Assembly: GCA_947378785.1 (NCBI GenBank) | Contig: CANCLK010000007.1 | Location: 1-64,000 of the forward strand | Reading direction: 5' to 3' | From: Comamonadaceae bacterium | GTDB lineage: Bacteria; Pseudomonadota; Gammaproteobacteria; Burkholderiales; Burkholderiaceae_C | DNA: 64,000 nucleotides | Shown: positions 46,214 through 55,607 of the stretch, one piece after another | Layout of the letters: every line of letters starts with the position of its first letter | How positions within the stretch are numbered: position 1 is the first letter of the stretch | Notes under the pieces: generated by a model | Databases searched by the model: none | Told to the model about the DNA's origin: nothing | The model's input: only the letters and a program-made list of their open reading frames with translations | Made by a program: the position numbers and the translations under genes

Positions 46214-48108
46214 TGGGCAGCCCCTTGTAACGACAACTCGGATGCCAGTTGCATGGCCATCTCACTGGCCAGGTGCACGCTGTGCCCAGGCGCTTTCGGG
46301 TGAACGATCACGCCGATGGCGATGCGCCGCCCAGCGGTTTGGTTGTCACTTTTATATCGCCACTGCTGGAGTTGCGGCAGATCGATGATCCCGGTGAAGA
46401 GGGTGGCCCCGGCAAAGCCGCGATCTTGCTGACTGACCGTGCCGGTCTTGGCCCAAATACCGCAGTCTTCCGAGCAGGCACGTTTGAATTCGCGCTGGAA
46501 GGCTCCGGCCACGGTGCCCGACCCGTTCCAACCCGCTTCAGCAGGTTCGAGAACCTTGCGCATGCCCCCCATCACCGTGAGGGCGGTGGTGCGTTGGGCC
46601 GCGCTGGGGTCGCTCCCTTTGGGGCCGCCGGTCAAGGGTCGGATCAAGGCGGGCCGTTGCGGTGGCTGGCCTTGTGCCATGCGTGAAATTTGGCTGGACA
46701 GGTGGGCCAAGCCGAGCGCGCTGGTGCGTGAATCGCCGGCACCAATGGCGGACTGGACGGCCAGCGCTGTATTGAAATAGCTGGCAGAGGCGGGCGACTT
46801 CTTCTTGCCCTGACGGATCTGGTCGTAGTCTTTCCAGTCCATCATGGTGCTGGTTTTGGTCTGTGGGTTGGTGATTTTGAGTCGCCCGATGAAGCCGGGA
46901 AAAATCATCGAATCAGTTTCGCGCAGCAGACCTATGCGGCCACATTGAATATCGGTGGTTCGGCAGTCGGTGCTCCAGCCGAACTGTTCCGACATGGCCT
47001 TCACCAATTTGGGGTGCTGGCATGCACCTGGCTGGGTGTCGCAGATGGCTTGCTTTTCCCACCACTCGTTGCGCTTGCTGACGAGGGCGTCTGTCTGACC
47101 GGATGTTTTGATCTGTCGCTGCAGCATCAACCCGTCAACGCTGCCGCCTTGGGCCAACACCATCGCATGCAACAGTTTGGCGGTGGACGCCGGCGGCGTC
47201 TCAATCAGCAGGGCACCCAAGTGGCCCATGGCCTTCAGCTTGTCACAGGGACCAGACCAGCACAGCGTCGCCAAAATATCACCGGACTGAGCGTCCATGA
47301 TGACGGCCGACACATGCTTCAGCGGCGGTAGACGCGCACTGCGCGGGCAGGTGTCGGGCTGCGTGAGGCAGCGGCTCATGCCATCCAACACCGGCTGCAT
47401 TTTGTCGTCGAGGGTCAGCAGCAGGTCACGTTGATTCAGGCTGATAAAAGTCGCTGCGTTGGCATTCGCCAGCAGGCTTTTGCTCAAGCCAATCGCCTGC
47501 TGCATGCCGTTGTGAACGTCGCGTGGCGGTGTGCTGAAAACGAGCTCTTCCCGAAAGCACTGCACCGGGTTGCCCGCAGCCAGACCCAGCCGCGCCCCGA
47601 TGTTGTAGAACAGGCACGGCAAACGCCGCGTCCAAGAGACGCGCTCAGACAGCGCTTCGTCAAAAGGCTGCGCCAGGGTGGCGGCTCGGACGGGTTGCGC
47701 ACTGCCCGACTGGTATCTGGCCAGCGTCTGCATGTTGTCGACCCATTCAGTGCAGCGCTGCGAAAAGTCGACGCGGTCGTGCATGCGTCCGATCAGTTGA
47801 TCGGCTTGGTCCGGTCCGATCGCAAAGCTCTCCATCACCCTGATTTTGAGAACCGACATGCCACGGGCATCACAGGCAATGGGCTGCGGTTTGGGGTTGA
47901 CCGCGGGCGCGTTCGGTGACTGGGCGTTTTGCAGGGCTTTCGCCATGATATTCAACTGCGCAATTTTGCGGGCCGGTTTGAAGACGGATGTTTCGTCAGG
48001 TGCGTCGGCGGTATGGCCGAACCAGAGCATCGTGGTCGCCAGCAGCGCCAGCATCCACAGTGCCAGCCACATCAGGCGTACCAGGAGTTCACGCGTGTGG
48101 TGGGTCAT
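46210..48108 (-). CDS. Penicillin-binding transpeptidase-like protein
   Basis: About 632 residues with one N-terminal membrane helix (about 10-30) and a periplasmic body. The serine-acyl motif is STAK (Ser308, Lys311) in ETPPASTAK, the KTG triad is at about 554-556 in IWAKTGTVS, and the pre-KTG segment SAIGAGDSRTSALGLA has the IGxG...L.LA layout of PBPs. An SxN motif could not be placed with confidence. More than ten Cys outside the membrane point to disulfides. Partner of the SEDS gene, whose stop it overlaps by 4 bp (ATGA); the frame to 48135 is not needed. Presumably crosslinks peptidoglycan, but substrates may differ. Confidence 0.75.
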   Translation of the reverse strand: MTHHTRELLVRLMWLALWMLALLATTMLWFGHTADAPDETSVFKPARKIAQLNIMAKALQNAQSPNAPAVNPKPQPIACDARGMSVLKIRVMESFAIGPDQADQLIGRMHDRVDFSQRCTEWVDNMQTLARYQSGSAQPVRAATLAQPFDEALSERVSWTRRLPCLFYNIGARLGLAAGNPVQCFREELVFSTPPRDVHNGMQQAIGLSKSLLANANAATFISLNQRDLLLTLDDKMQPVLDGMSRCLTQPDTCPRSARLPPLKHVSAVIMDAQSGDILATLCWSGPCDKLKAMGHLGALLIETPPASTAKLLHAMVLAQGGSVDGLMLQRQIKTSGQTDALVSKRNEWWEKQAICDTQPGACQHPKLVKAMSEQFGWSTDCRTTDIQCGRIGLLRETDSMIFPGFIGRLKITNPQTKTSTMMDWKDYDQIRQGKKKSPASASYFNTALAVQSAIGAGDSRTSALGLAHLSSQISRMAQGQPPQRPALIRPLTGGPKGSDPSAAQRTTALTVMGGMRKVLEPAEAGWNGSGTVAGAFQREFKRACSEDCGIWAKTGTVSQQDRGFAGATLFTGIIDLPQLQQWRYKSDNQTAGRRIAIGVIVHPKAPGHSVHLASEMAMQLASELSLQGAAQ

Positions 48109-50033
48109 GAGGCATCGCTTGAGCGACCGCTGCAAGTCAGTAGCAGGGCGATGGCCAGCGTTGGTGCCAGCATCGTTGAAACTCCGATGCTCAGCAAGGG
48201 CGCGCCCAGGCCGGTCAGGGGGATCAAGCGCCAGTTGCCGAAGAACGTGATGACGGTTTGAAACAGGCTCGCCAGCAACAGAAAAAATGCGACCATGGCC
48301 ATCAGACGCTGGCCGCCACGGTCAGTCAAAAAACGCCAGCACGCCAGCCCGGCCATGGCGGCAAAGTAGAGGCAAATGCCGACAAACAGGAGTCGCGCCA
48401 TCAAGGGTCCCCACAGACCGTTTAACAAAGTCGGCACGTAGTCACTGAGGACTTGCAGTGGCAGGCAAGTGCCTTCCTGGTTGCACCAGGCGATCTGGCC
48501 CAAACCAAAGCCGCTGGGTTTGGAGGCTTCGCTGAAGGCCACCAGTCGCGCGAAGTCGCTGACCGAGGCGGTCATCGGCTCCAGCATCAGCTGTATGCGC
48601 CCCTGCACCTTGTCGGTCTGGCTCAGCACGGCACCTGCCAAGCCCATGGCCGTGAGTGACAGCAGTGCGGGGCGAGAACCAAAGACCAGAAAGAGGGTGG
48701 TGATCAGCACCAGGGCAGCAATCAGTGCGCCACCGAGGTCTTTGAACACCATCGACACCAGCAGCAGCACCGCAAAACCGAAGGCCGAAAAGTTCAGCAG
48801 CGGCCCAGCGATGTGACCCAGCACCTGACGAGTCGCGCTGGTGGCCGTCGCGTTGGGGCTGCGGTTGCCTCTGAACGCGCGCCACATCAGGCTCGGTCGA
48901 AACACATCGGGCGCGTATTTGCGAATCAGGTGCAGCACCCGTCCCTGGTCTGTCATCAAACCGGCCGCGAGCAGGGCCAGCCCTAGTTTGAGAGTCTCAG
49001 ACCCAATGGCGGGGCTTTGCAGTGCGTAGGCCGTGATGACCAGCAGCGCGACAATCCAGACGCTGGCGAAGTGGTGCTGCAAAACGACGCTGGAGAGTTT
49101 GGGGAGCCACGGTTTGAACAGCAAAATCAAGCCCAGCAAAAGATAGCCGGCGAACTGCACATCCAGTTGCCGATCGAGCTGGTTGCCCAGAGGATTCAAT
49201 CCATAGTAAAGACTGTTTTGCCCATACTGCGTGGCTGCATCAGCCGCCAGCAGCAGGCCGAGTGACGTGATGCCCAGGTAGATGCCGATGCAGACCAAGC
49301 CCGTCCACCGGGCCCGCCAGTAGCCAAGCGCCAGCAACAAGGCCGAACTCAACAGAACCAGCCAGGGCAGGCGTTTCAGTGTTTTTTCTTGCGTCTGCCC
49401 GCGCTCTGACAAGCGCTCAGCGCCATCCAGCAGGCGGGCAATGTCCCAGCGCTTGAGTCTGAATTGGTCTCTCAGGCTGTCGTAGCTCACGCCGTCCATG
49501 ACCAACAGCCACTGAAACATCCGTTGGTAAGGCTCTGCATTCTGCGTGGCCAACACGGGGTCGTTGTAGCGGTCTGCTGCGTCAATGCGGGCATTCAAGG
49601 CGGCCAGCAAGGTGGTCTGTATGGGCCGGTCTTTGGCCTGACCTTCCATCTCGCTGCGCAGGGTTTTCATCCATGTCAGGTGCACCTGCGACTGAGCTTG
49701 AGCCTGGGCGAGCGTGTTGGCTGCGGTGTCGGCCTTCAGCGCTTGCAGATTTGAAATAGAGAGCGCTGTCCGGCAGTCGACTTGGCTGCTGGCCTGCCCC
49801 GTCCAGGCCTCGCAAAATTCTTTCGGTCCGATGGGCGGTGGCGGCCGGGATTTGAACGCCTCACTGGCAACGACATACTGAATGCCCACCACATTGCTTT
49901 GCTGCGGCACGGGAACGTGTCTTAACAAACTCAGCTCAAAGCCAAGAACCAGCGCGGACAGCAGAAAAGCGACGAGTAGGCCTTGGCGAGAGCCTGCTGT
50001 GTTGGTGGTCAATGCAGTGAAATTGAGACGCAT
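48105..50033 (-). CDS. Divergent SEDS (RodA/FtsW) family protein with large extracytoplasmic insert
   Basis: 642 residues, far longer than RodA/FtsW (about 370-410). After one helix (18-38) comes about 180 residues likely outside the cytoplasm (39-220, two Cys at 74 and 87), then about ten helices with SEDS landmarks: KDLGGALI, GFGLGQIAW, LSDYVPTLL with Asp531 where RodA has its essential Asp, and NWRLIPLTGLGAPLLSIG near the C-terminus. SEDS proteins polymerise glycan from lipid II with a cognate PBP, and one is encoded next. First gene of the operon; promoter candidate at 50112-50140. Confidence 0.75.
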   Translation of the reverse strand: MRLNFTALTTNTAGSRQGLLVAFLLSALVLGFELSLLRHVPVPQQSNVVGIQYVVASEAFKSRPPPPIGPKEFCEAWTGQASSQVDCRTALSISNLQALKADTAANTLAQAQAQSQVHLTWMKTLRSEMEGQAKDRPIQTTLLAALNARIDAADRYNDPVLATQNAEPYQRMFQWLLVMDGVSYDSLRDQFRLKRWDIARLLDGAERLSERGQTQEKTLKRLPWLVLLSSALLLALGYWRARWTGLVCIGIYLGITSLGLLLAADAATQYGQNSLYYGLNPLGNQLDRQLDVQFAGYLLLGLILLFKPWLPKLSSVVLQHHFASVWIVALLVITAYALQSPAIGSETLKLGLALLAAGLMTDQGRVLHLIRKYAPDVFRPSLMWRAFRGNRSPNATATSATRQVLGHIAGPLLNFSAFGFAVLLLVSMVFKDLGGALIAALVLITTLFLVFGSRPALLSLTAMGLAGAVLSQTDKVQGRIQLMLEPMTASVSDFARLVAFSEASKPSGFGLGQIAWCNQEGTCLPLQVLSDYVPTLLNGLWGPLMARLLFVGICLYFAAMAGLACWRFLTDRGGQRLMAMVAFFLLLASLFQTVITFFGNWRLIPLTGLGAPLLSIGVSTMLAPTLAIALLLTCSGRSSDAS

Positions 50034-50111
50034 AGCGGGGCGGATTCGGCCGTTCAGACCGCGTTACTTGGGGGCGCCATCGCTGAACGGCTGAGCTGAC
50101 AGAAGTGCAAG

Positions 50112-50140
50112 AAGTTAGCAGTATTGAAAAGGTTTGTCAA
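50112..50140 (-). promoter_or_regulatory. Sigma-70 promoter candidate for the SEDS-PBP-FHA-PP2C-kinase operon
   Basis: On the minus strand: -35 TTGACA (50140-50135), 17-bp spacer, TAACTT (50117-50112) with a TGC extension upstream of the -10. It lies about 80 bp before the SEDS start. The rest of 50034-50371 holds the REP-like repeat and no gene. Confidence 0.55.
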
Positions 50141-50218
50141 AAACGCTTTCAGTGACGTCAGTTTGAGCTTTCCATGACACATGGTTTTTTACCCAGCCGG
50201 TCATGACCAAGCCGCTCC

Positions 50219-50295
50219 CGTCATGGCGAGCGCAGCGCGGCCATCCATCTTGCAGGTGCGCGGTGATGGACTGCCGCGCTTCGCTCGCAGCGACG
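50219..50295. repeat. REP-like palindromic repeat, copy 2
   Basis: Near-identical (about 6 differences in 79) to 28384-28462 in inverted orientation. Arms containing GCGAGCGCAGCGCGG and CCGCGCTTCGCTCGC allow a long hairpin. It lies between the divergent-system operon and crcB, outside coding sequence. Confidence 0.75.
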
Positions 50296-50371
50296 GCATT
50301 TTTGGTCTGTTGTTCAAGGTCTGTGTGCGGTATCGGGCCGGATTCGGAGAGCCTGCAAGCCAGCCTTTGCC

Positions 50372-50758
50372 TCAGTGGGCGCGAGACGCTAAGAACAGCC
50401 CCAAACTCTTCATGCCCAGCACTGTCATGCCCAGCGAGCCGATCACGTGCAGGCCCGCGGTCAGCAAAGCCAAGCCGTAGCGCTCGGCCATCAAAAAGCT
50501 GACCACTTCGGCGGAGAACGACGAGAAGGTGGTCAGTCCACCCAAGAAGCCGGTGATGAGCAGCAAGCGCCAGATCGGATCAAGCTGCGGCATAGCCTGG
50601 AACAGCGCAATGGCCACGCCAATGAGGTAGCCGCCAATCAGATTCGCCGCCAGCGTGCCCCACGGCAGCAGGCTGCCGGGCGACAGCCACAGACCCAAAC
50701 CCCAGCGCGCCAATGCGCCGATGGAAGCGCCTAAGCAAATGGCGAGGGCGGGCAACAT
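50372..50758 (-). CDS. crcB: Fluoride ion channel CrcB/Fluc
   Basis: Small four-helix membrane protein (128 residues) exporting fluoride as a dual-topology dimer. Family motifs [15 protein letters not shown] (Asn in helix II) and [15 protein letters not shown] (helix III, TTFSSFS break) are intact. Fluoride channel genes are often preceded by a fluoride riboswitch; I looked in 50759-50887 and could not identify its conserved elements. Divergent from the oxoprolinase gene. Confidence 0.92.
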   Translation of the reverse strand: MLPALAICLGASIGALARWGLGLWLSPGSLLPWGTLAANLIGGYLIGVAIALFQAMPQLDPIWRLLLITGFLGGLTTFSSFSAEVVSFLMAERYGLALLTAGLHVIGSLGMTVLGMKSLGLFLASRAH

Positions 50759-50887
50759 CAGCCGTGTCTCTGCCCGGTCGGGCGAGCATCAGTGTGGGAA
50801 CATGTCGTTAAAAGCATGGGCAGTGTGATGATGGTGTGAGCTAGGCCAGGGCTGATGATACTTTCTCAAATCTTTGAAGGGTAATGT

Positions 50888-53800
50888 GTGACAAGCAAGA
50901 TCATGACTGACAAACGCTGGCAGTTCTGGATCGACCGTGGCGGCACATTCACCGATGTCGTGGGTAAAAAGCCAGACGGATCGCTCGTCACCCACAAGCT
51001 GCTGTCTGAAAATCCTGAGCATTACCGCGATGCGGCGGTCGCCGGTATTCGGCATTTGCTGGGGCTCAAAGCTGGCGAGCCGGTGAGCGCCGACGTGGTC
51101 GAGTGCGTGAAGATGGGCACCACTGTGGCCACCAATGCGTTGCTGGAGCGCAAGGGCGAGCCGACGTTGCTGGTGACGACTCGAGGCTTTAAAGACGCAC
51201 TGCGCATCGGCTACCAAAACCGGCCGCGCTTGTTTGACCGGCACATTGTGTTGCCCGAGCTGTTGTACAGCGCCGTGGTCGAGGCCGACGAACGCGTGGG
51301 TGCGCAGGGCGAGGTGTTGCAGGCGTTGGACGAAGCTGCGTTGAAGGGTGAACTGCTTGCCCAATACGACAAGGGGCTGCGCAGCGTGGCGATTGTTTTC
51401 ATGCACGGCTACCGTTTCACCGCACACGAGAAAGCCGCACGACGGCTGGCCGAAGAAGTCGGCTTCACGCAGATCAGCACCTCACATGAAACCAGTCCGA
51501 TGATGAAGTTCATCAGCCGCGGCGACACCACCGTGGTGGACGCGTATTTGTCGCCGATTTTGCGGCGCTATGTCGAGCAGGTGGCGGCTGAGATGCCGGG
51601 TGTCCAACTTTTTTTCATGCAGTCTTCGGGCGGCTTGACCGATGCACATGCCTTCCAGGGCAAAGACGCGATTTTGAGCGGACCTGCGGGCGGCATTGTG
51701 GGCATGGCGCGCACGGCGGAGATTGCAGGCGTGGCCAAAGTGATTGGCTTCGACATGGGCGGCACCTCGACCGATGTGTCGCATTACGCGGGTGAATTTG
51801 AGCGCGAGTTTGAAACCCAGGTGGCGGGCGTTCGCATGCGTGCCCCGATGATGAGCATTCACACCGTGGCGGCGGGCGGTGGCTCGTTGCTGACATTTGA
51901 TGGTGATCGTTTTCGCGTCGGTCCACAAAGTGCGGGGGCCAACCCGGGCCCTGCCAGTTACCGCCTTGGCGGCCCGCTGGCGGTGACGGATGCGAACGTC
52001 ATGCTGGGCAAAGTGCAGCCGCGTTACTTTCCTAAAGTGTTTGGGCCTGAGGCCAACGAAGCGCTGAGTGCAGAGGCCGTGCACGAAAAATTTGACGAAC
52101 TGGCCCAGCTGACGGGCCGTAGCACTGAGGTGGTGGCTGAAGGCTTCATCAACATCGCGGTGCAGCAGATGGCCAACGCGATCAAAAAAATATCCGTCGC
52201 CCGTGGCTACGACGTGACGCGCTACACCTTGCAGTGCTTTGGCGGTGCCGGTGGGCAGCACGCTTGTTTGGTGGCAGACGCGCTGGGCATGTCGCGCGTG
52301 CTGGTGCATCCGCTGGCGGGGGTGTTGAGTGCTTACGGCATGGGGCTGGCCGACCAAAGCGTGATTCGCGAGCAAGCGGTGGAGGTCAAACTATCTGCCG
52401 CCGCCATGCCCGCCATGGCCGACCAATTGCAAGCGCTGGCCGCCAACGCGCTCGCCGAATTGCAACGCCAAGCGGCCAGCGGTGGTGCCAGCCGCGTGCT
52501 CCAGCGCGTGCATGTGCGCTACGAAGGCAGCGACTCTGCCTTGATCGTTCCCTTCGGCACCTTGGCGGACATTGAGGCCAGCTTTGAGGCGGCTTACCGC
52601 CAACGTTTTGCTTTCCTGATGCAGGGCAAGGGTTTGGTGGTAGAGGCTGTGTCGGTTGAAGCGGTGGTGGCGGGCGATGCGCCGACTGAGCCGCTGCACC
52701 CGCTGCACGCACCGCGTGATGTGCCGCGCCGTGAAACGGTTCGCGTCTACTCCGCTGGCGAGTGGCACGATGCTGCGCTGGTGGTGAGAGAGGACTTGCA
52801 AGCCGGTGACATCATTCCCGGCCCAGCCATCATTGCCGAGAAAAATGCGACCACAGTGGTTGAGCCCGGTTGGGATGCCACGCTGACAGTACTGGACCAT
52901 TTGGTGATGGAGCGTCGCACGGCACGCACGGTGCTGTTTGCTGCGGGCACGCAAGTCGACCCGGTGCTGCTGGAGGTCTTCAACAACCTCTTCATGAACA
53001 TTGCTGAGCAGATGGGTTTGCAGCTGCAAAACACGGCGCACTCGGTCAACATCAAAGAGCGGCTGGACTTTAGTTGCGCATTGTTTGACACCGACGGCAA
53101 CCTGATCGCCAATGCGCCGCACATGCCTGTGCATTTGGGCTCCATGGGTGAAAGCATCAAAACCGTGATTCGTGAGAACCAAGGCAAGATGCAGCCCGGC
53201 GATGTGTTTGTGCTGAACGACCCGTACCACGGCGGCACGCATTTGCCAGACATCACCGTCATCACACCGGTGTATTTGTCCACCGATGCGCCGATTTTTT
53301 ATGTCGGTTCACGCGGTCATCACGCGGACATTGGCGGTATCACGCCGGGCTCAATGCCACCTTTTTCGACCCGCATTGAAGAAGAGGGCGTGCAGATCAA
53401 CAACGTCAAGCTGGTTGATCGCGGGGTGCTGCGCGAAGCCGAGATGCTGGCCTTGCTCCAAAGCGGGCCGCACCCAGCTCGCAACCCGGCGCAAAACATG
53501 GCCGACCTGAAAGCCCAGATTGCCGCCAACGAAAAAGGCGTGCAAGAGCTGCGCAAGATGGTCGCGCAGTTTGGCTTGGACGTGGTGCTGGCCTACATGG
53601 GCCATGTGCAAGACAACGCCGAGGAGTCAGTGCGCCGCGTCATCACGCGTCTGAAAGACGGCGCTTTCACTTTGCCGCTGGACAATGGCGCGCAGATTCA
53701 GGTGGCGATTCGCGTCAACACCGCAGAGCGCAGTGCCGAGATTGATTTCACCGGGACATCGCCTCAGCAGACGAACAACTTCAACGCCCCCACCGCGGTC

Positions 53801-54511
53801 TGCATGGCTGCCGTGCTCTACGTTTTTCGGACATTGGTGAATGACGACATTCCGCTGAATGCAGGTTGCCTGAAGCCGCTCAAAGTCATCATTCCTGCGG
53901 GCTCGATGTTGAACCCGAACCCACCGGCGTCGGTGGTCGCGGGCAATGTCGAAACCTCCAGTTGCATCACCAATGCGCTGTACGGCGCACTGGGTGTGAT
54001 GGCGGCCAGCCAGTGCACCATGAACAACTTCACCTTCGGCAATGAGCGTTACCAGTATTACGAAACCATTTCAGGCGGTTCCGGCGCGGGTGGTGAAAGC
54101 AATGCGGCGGGGGAACTGGTGTCGGGCTTCAACGGCACGAGCGTGGTGCAGACCCACATGACCAACTCAAGGTTGACCGACCCAGAGGTGTTGGAATTTC
54201 GCTTTCCGGTGCGACTTGAAAGCTATGAAATTCGGCAGGGCTCTGGCGGTGCAGGGCATTGGCAGGGCGGCAACGGCGGTGTGCGGCGCGTGACTTTTTT
54301 GGAGCGCATGACCGCCAGCATTTTGTCGAATGGGCGGCGCTACGGTGCCTTTGGCATGGCCGACGGCCGTGCCGGTGAGCCGGGCTTGAACCTGGTGCGC
54401 AGGGCTGATGGCAGCGTGGAAACCTTGGGCCATATTGGCCAAGCCGATATGCAGCCCGGTGACGTGTTTGAGATTCACACGCCAGGGGGCGGCGGTTTCG
54501 GCAAGCCTTGA
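50888..54511 (+). CDS. oplAH: 5-oxoprolinase/hydantoinase (fused HyuA-HyuB)
   Basis: ATP-dependent amidohydrolase of 1207 residues; in characterised homologues it opens 5-oxoproline to glutamate (or N-methylhydantoin/acetophenone-type substrates in relatives). The N-terminal HyuA-like half has [12 protein letters not shown] (about 16-27) and [11 protein letters not shown] (about 288-298), actin-like ATP-binding loops. The HyuB-like half starts near 700 ([17 protein letters not shown]) and includes [16 protein letters not shown] 50888 is chosen for its GAAGG seven bases upstream; ATG 50903 is possible. The fused length matches true 5-oxoprolinases. Ends 7 bp from the convergent helix-hairpin-helix gene. 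Confidence 0.88.
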   Translation: MTSKIMTDKRWQFWIDRGGTFTDVVGKKPDGSLVTHKLLSENPEHYRDAAVAGIRHLLGLKAGEPVSADVVECVKMGTTVATNALLERKGEPTLLVTTRGFKDALRIGYQNRPRLFDRHIVLPELLYSAVVEADERVGAQGEVLQALDEAALKGELLAQYDKGLRSVAIVFMHGYRFTAHEKAARRLAEEVGFTQISTSHETSPMMKFISRGDTTVVDAYLSPILRRYVEQVAAEMPGVQLFFMQSSGGLTDAHAFQGKDAILSGPAGGIVGMARTAEIAGVAKVIGFDMGGTSTDVSHYAGEFEREFETQVAGVRMRAPMMSIHTVAAGGGSLLTFDGDRFRVGPQSAGANPGPASYRLGGPLAVTDANVMLGKVQPRYFPKVFGPEANEALSAEAVHEKFDELAQLTGRSTEVVAEGFINIAVQQMANAIKKISVARGYDVTRYTLQCFGGAGGQHACLVADALGMSRVLVHPLAGVLSAYGMGLADQSVIREQAVEVKLSAAAMPAMADQLQALAANALAELQRQAASGGASRVLQRVHVRYEGSDSALIVPFGTLADIEASFEAAYRQRFAFLMQGKGLVVEAVSVEAVVAGDAPTEPLHPLHAPRDVPRRETVRVYSAGEWHDAALVVREDLQAGDIIPGPAIIAEKNATTVVEPGWDATLTVLDHLVMERRTARTVLFAAGTQVDPVLLEVFNNLFMNIAEQMGLQLQNTAHSVNIKERLDFSCALFDTDGNLIANAPHMPVHLGSMGESIKTVIRENQGKMQPGDVFVLNDPYHGGTHLPDITVITPVYLSTDAPIFYVGSRGHHADIGGITPGSMPPFSTRIEEEGVQINNVKLVDRGVLREAEMLALLQSGPHPARNPAQNMADLKAQIAANEKGVQELRKMVAQFGLDVVLAYMGHVQDNAEESVRRVITRLKDGAFTLPLDNGAQIQVAIRVNTAERSAEIDFTGTSPQQTNNFNAPTAVCMAAVLYVFRTLVNDDIPLNAGCLKPLKVIIPAGSMLNPNPPASVVAGNVETSSCITNALYGALGVMAASQCTMNNFTFGNERYQYYETISGGSGAGGESNAAGELVSGFNGTSVVQTHMTNSRLTDPEVLEFRFPVRLESYEIRQGSGGAGHWQGGNGGVRRVTFLERMTASILSNGRRYGAFGMADGRAGEPGLNLVRRADGSVETLGHIGQADMQPGDVFEIHTPGGGGFGKP

Positions 54512-54518
54512 TGGCTGG

Positions 54519-54833
54519 TTACTTTTTAGCGGCTTTGTCTGCAGGCTTGGCGGGCGCGGTAGCGCTTGTCTTGTAGCTGGTCCCGCCAACGGTCAGACCG
54601 CCTTCAGAGAGCTTGGCGGCGCTTTTGTCGCCCAAGCCTTTGACGCGGGAAATCAGGTCGTCCCAGTTTTTGAACTCGGCTTTTTGGCGCTCGGTCATGA
54701 TCACTTTGTTGGTGGCGGGGCCAATGCCTTTGATGCCATCGAGTTCAGCGGCAGAGCCCTTGTTAACGTCCACGGCTGCGAAAGCGGCCACCAGCGACAT
54801 GGCTGCGATGAAAGCGAAAATTTTCTTAAACAT
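54519..54833 (-). CDS. Exported helix-hairpin-helix (ComEA-like) protein
   Basis: 104 residues: signal peptide (MFKKIFAFIAAMSLVAAFA), then a helix-hairpin-helix DNA-binding motif LDGIKGIGPATNKVI, as in ComEA. ComEA-like proteins bind incoming DNA in the periplasm during natural transformation. The tail is Lys/Ala/Pro-rich. No other competence gene is nearby. I use the ATG at 54833; a longer frame lacks a signal peptide at its start. Confidence 0.8.
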   Translation of the reverse strand: MFKKIFAFIAAMSLVAAFAAVDVNKGSAAELDGIKGIGPATNKVIMTERQKAEFKNWDDLISRVKGLGDKSAAKLSEGGLTVGGTSYKTSATAPAKPADKAAKK

Positions 54834-54930
54834 GCTGAGTTTCCGATCAAAAATGAAAGAGGTTGAAGAAAGAGCCCGCCCTGTTGCCATTGCGGGTTCT
54901 TTTGTAATGTAACTACTTTTAAGTACTTAT

Positions 54931-54961
54931 TTAAGATATTTTAAATTTAATTAAATCTTAA
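54931..54961. other. AT-only palindrome in a gene-free stretch
   Basis: TTAAGAT and ATCTTAA arms (7 bp, perfect) around an A/T-only centre, within about 70 bases that are nearly all A and T (54905-54975). It is about 100 bp upstream of the helix-hairpin-helix gene start. It could be an UP-element-like or nucleoid-protein site, but nothing proves a role. Confidence 0.35.
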
Positions 54962-55038
54962 ATTTTATTTTATGGGTGGTTCACATTTTCGCTGAGCTCG
55001 CCTACAGGCAGTGCAGAGCTCCAACCGGTCAGCACTGT

Positions 55039-55235
55039 GGGTCAGAATTTAGCGTGATCAGCTTAGACGAATTCAACACGGGAGGCTTTCCGCACGGGCT
55101 CAGTCTGACCTGACTATCCGAGATGCGTTCATGCCACTGACCCATGCGCCCATGATGGGTCCGTAGAAGACAGCAAAGACGACTACAAATAGAGCGCATC
55201 TAGCGTTAGCTTCTTAGGGAAATAGGTTCTGACCC
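55039..55235. mobile_element. Possible remnant bounded by 9-bp inverted repeats
   Basis: GGGTCAGAA (55039-55047) and its exact complement TTCTGACCC (55227-55235) enclose about 180 bases with no supportable gene, just upstream of higBA. Local AATAGG/CCTATT symmetry surrounds the right repeat (55221-55240). This could be a small non-autonomous element or a decayed end of one; no transposase is present. The whole stretch 54834-55315 has no gene. Confidence 0.3.
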
Positions 55236-55278
55236 CTATTAATTTGACGCGTTTGATTTCACATTTGGGAGACTACTG

Positions 55279-55308
55279 TTTGACGTTATTAACGTTTGAC
55301 GTTATTAT
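55279..55308 (+). promoter_or_regulatory. higBA promoter with two direct repeats
   Basis: TTTGACGTTATTA occurs twice (55279-55291 and 55295-55307, period 16). The same bases give -35 TTGACG (55280-55285), a 17-bp spacer and -10 TATTAT (55303-55308). The predicted start of transcription falls about at the higB ATG (55316), so the toxin message may have almost no leader. The repeats are candidate HigA operator sites, as antitoxins of this family autorepress. Confidence 0.55.
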
Positions 55309-55315
55309 TAGCCGC

Positions 55316-55594
55316 ATGATTCGTTCTTTCGCTTGCCAAGATACCGAGGCACTTTCCCTCGGGAAGCGCGTGAAACGTTGGGTGAACATCGAACGGGCGG
55401 CTTTGCGAAAGTTGGAGCAGCTTTATGTATCGGTTCGGCTTGAGGATCTTCGCGTCCCTCCGGGAAACCGGCTTGAGATGCTGAAGGGCGACCGTGCCGA
55501 TCAGTACAGCATCCGAATCAATGACCAATGGCGCGTTTGTTTTGTTTGGAAAGACGATGCAGCCTATGAGGTTGAAATCGTTGATTACCACTGA
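55316..55594 (+). CDS. higB: RelE/HigB-family toxin
   Basis: 92 residues, a ribosome-dependent mRNA interferase in characterised relatives. Family segments: MIRSFACQDTEAL at the start, RKLEQLYVSVRLEDLRVPPGN (given in part), YSIRINDQWRVCFVW and the C-terminal EVEIVDYH. The order toxin first, antitoxin second is typical of higBA. The ATG at 55316 follows a probable promoter directly. The longer frame from 55244 adds no family sequence. Confidence 0.88.
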   Translation: MIRSFACQDTEALSLGKRVKRWVNIERAALRKLEQLYVSVRLEDLRVPPGNRLEMLKGDRADQYSIRINDQWRVCFVWKDDAAYEVEIVDYH

Positions 55595-55607
55595 AAGGAG
55601 CCTTGCT

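Noticed and set aside
37000-50100. Type VI secretion or flagellar locus, suggested by an FHA protein and kinase/phosphatase pair
   Set aside because: No TssB/C, TssK/L/M, ClpV, VgrG or flagellar genes; the SEDS and PBP partners point to the cell wall.
50759-50887. Fluoride riboswitch upstream of crcB
   Set aside because: Looked for the conserved pseudoknot pieces on the minus strand and could not identify them.
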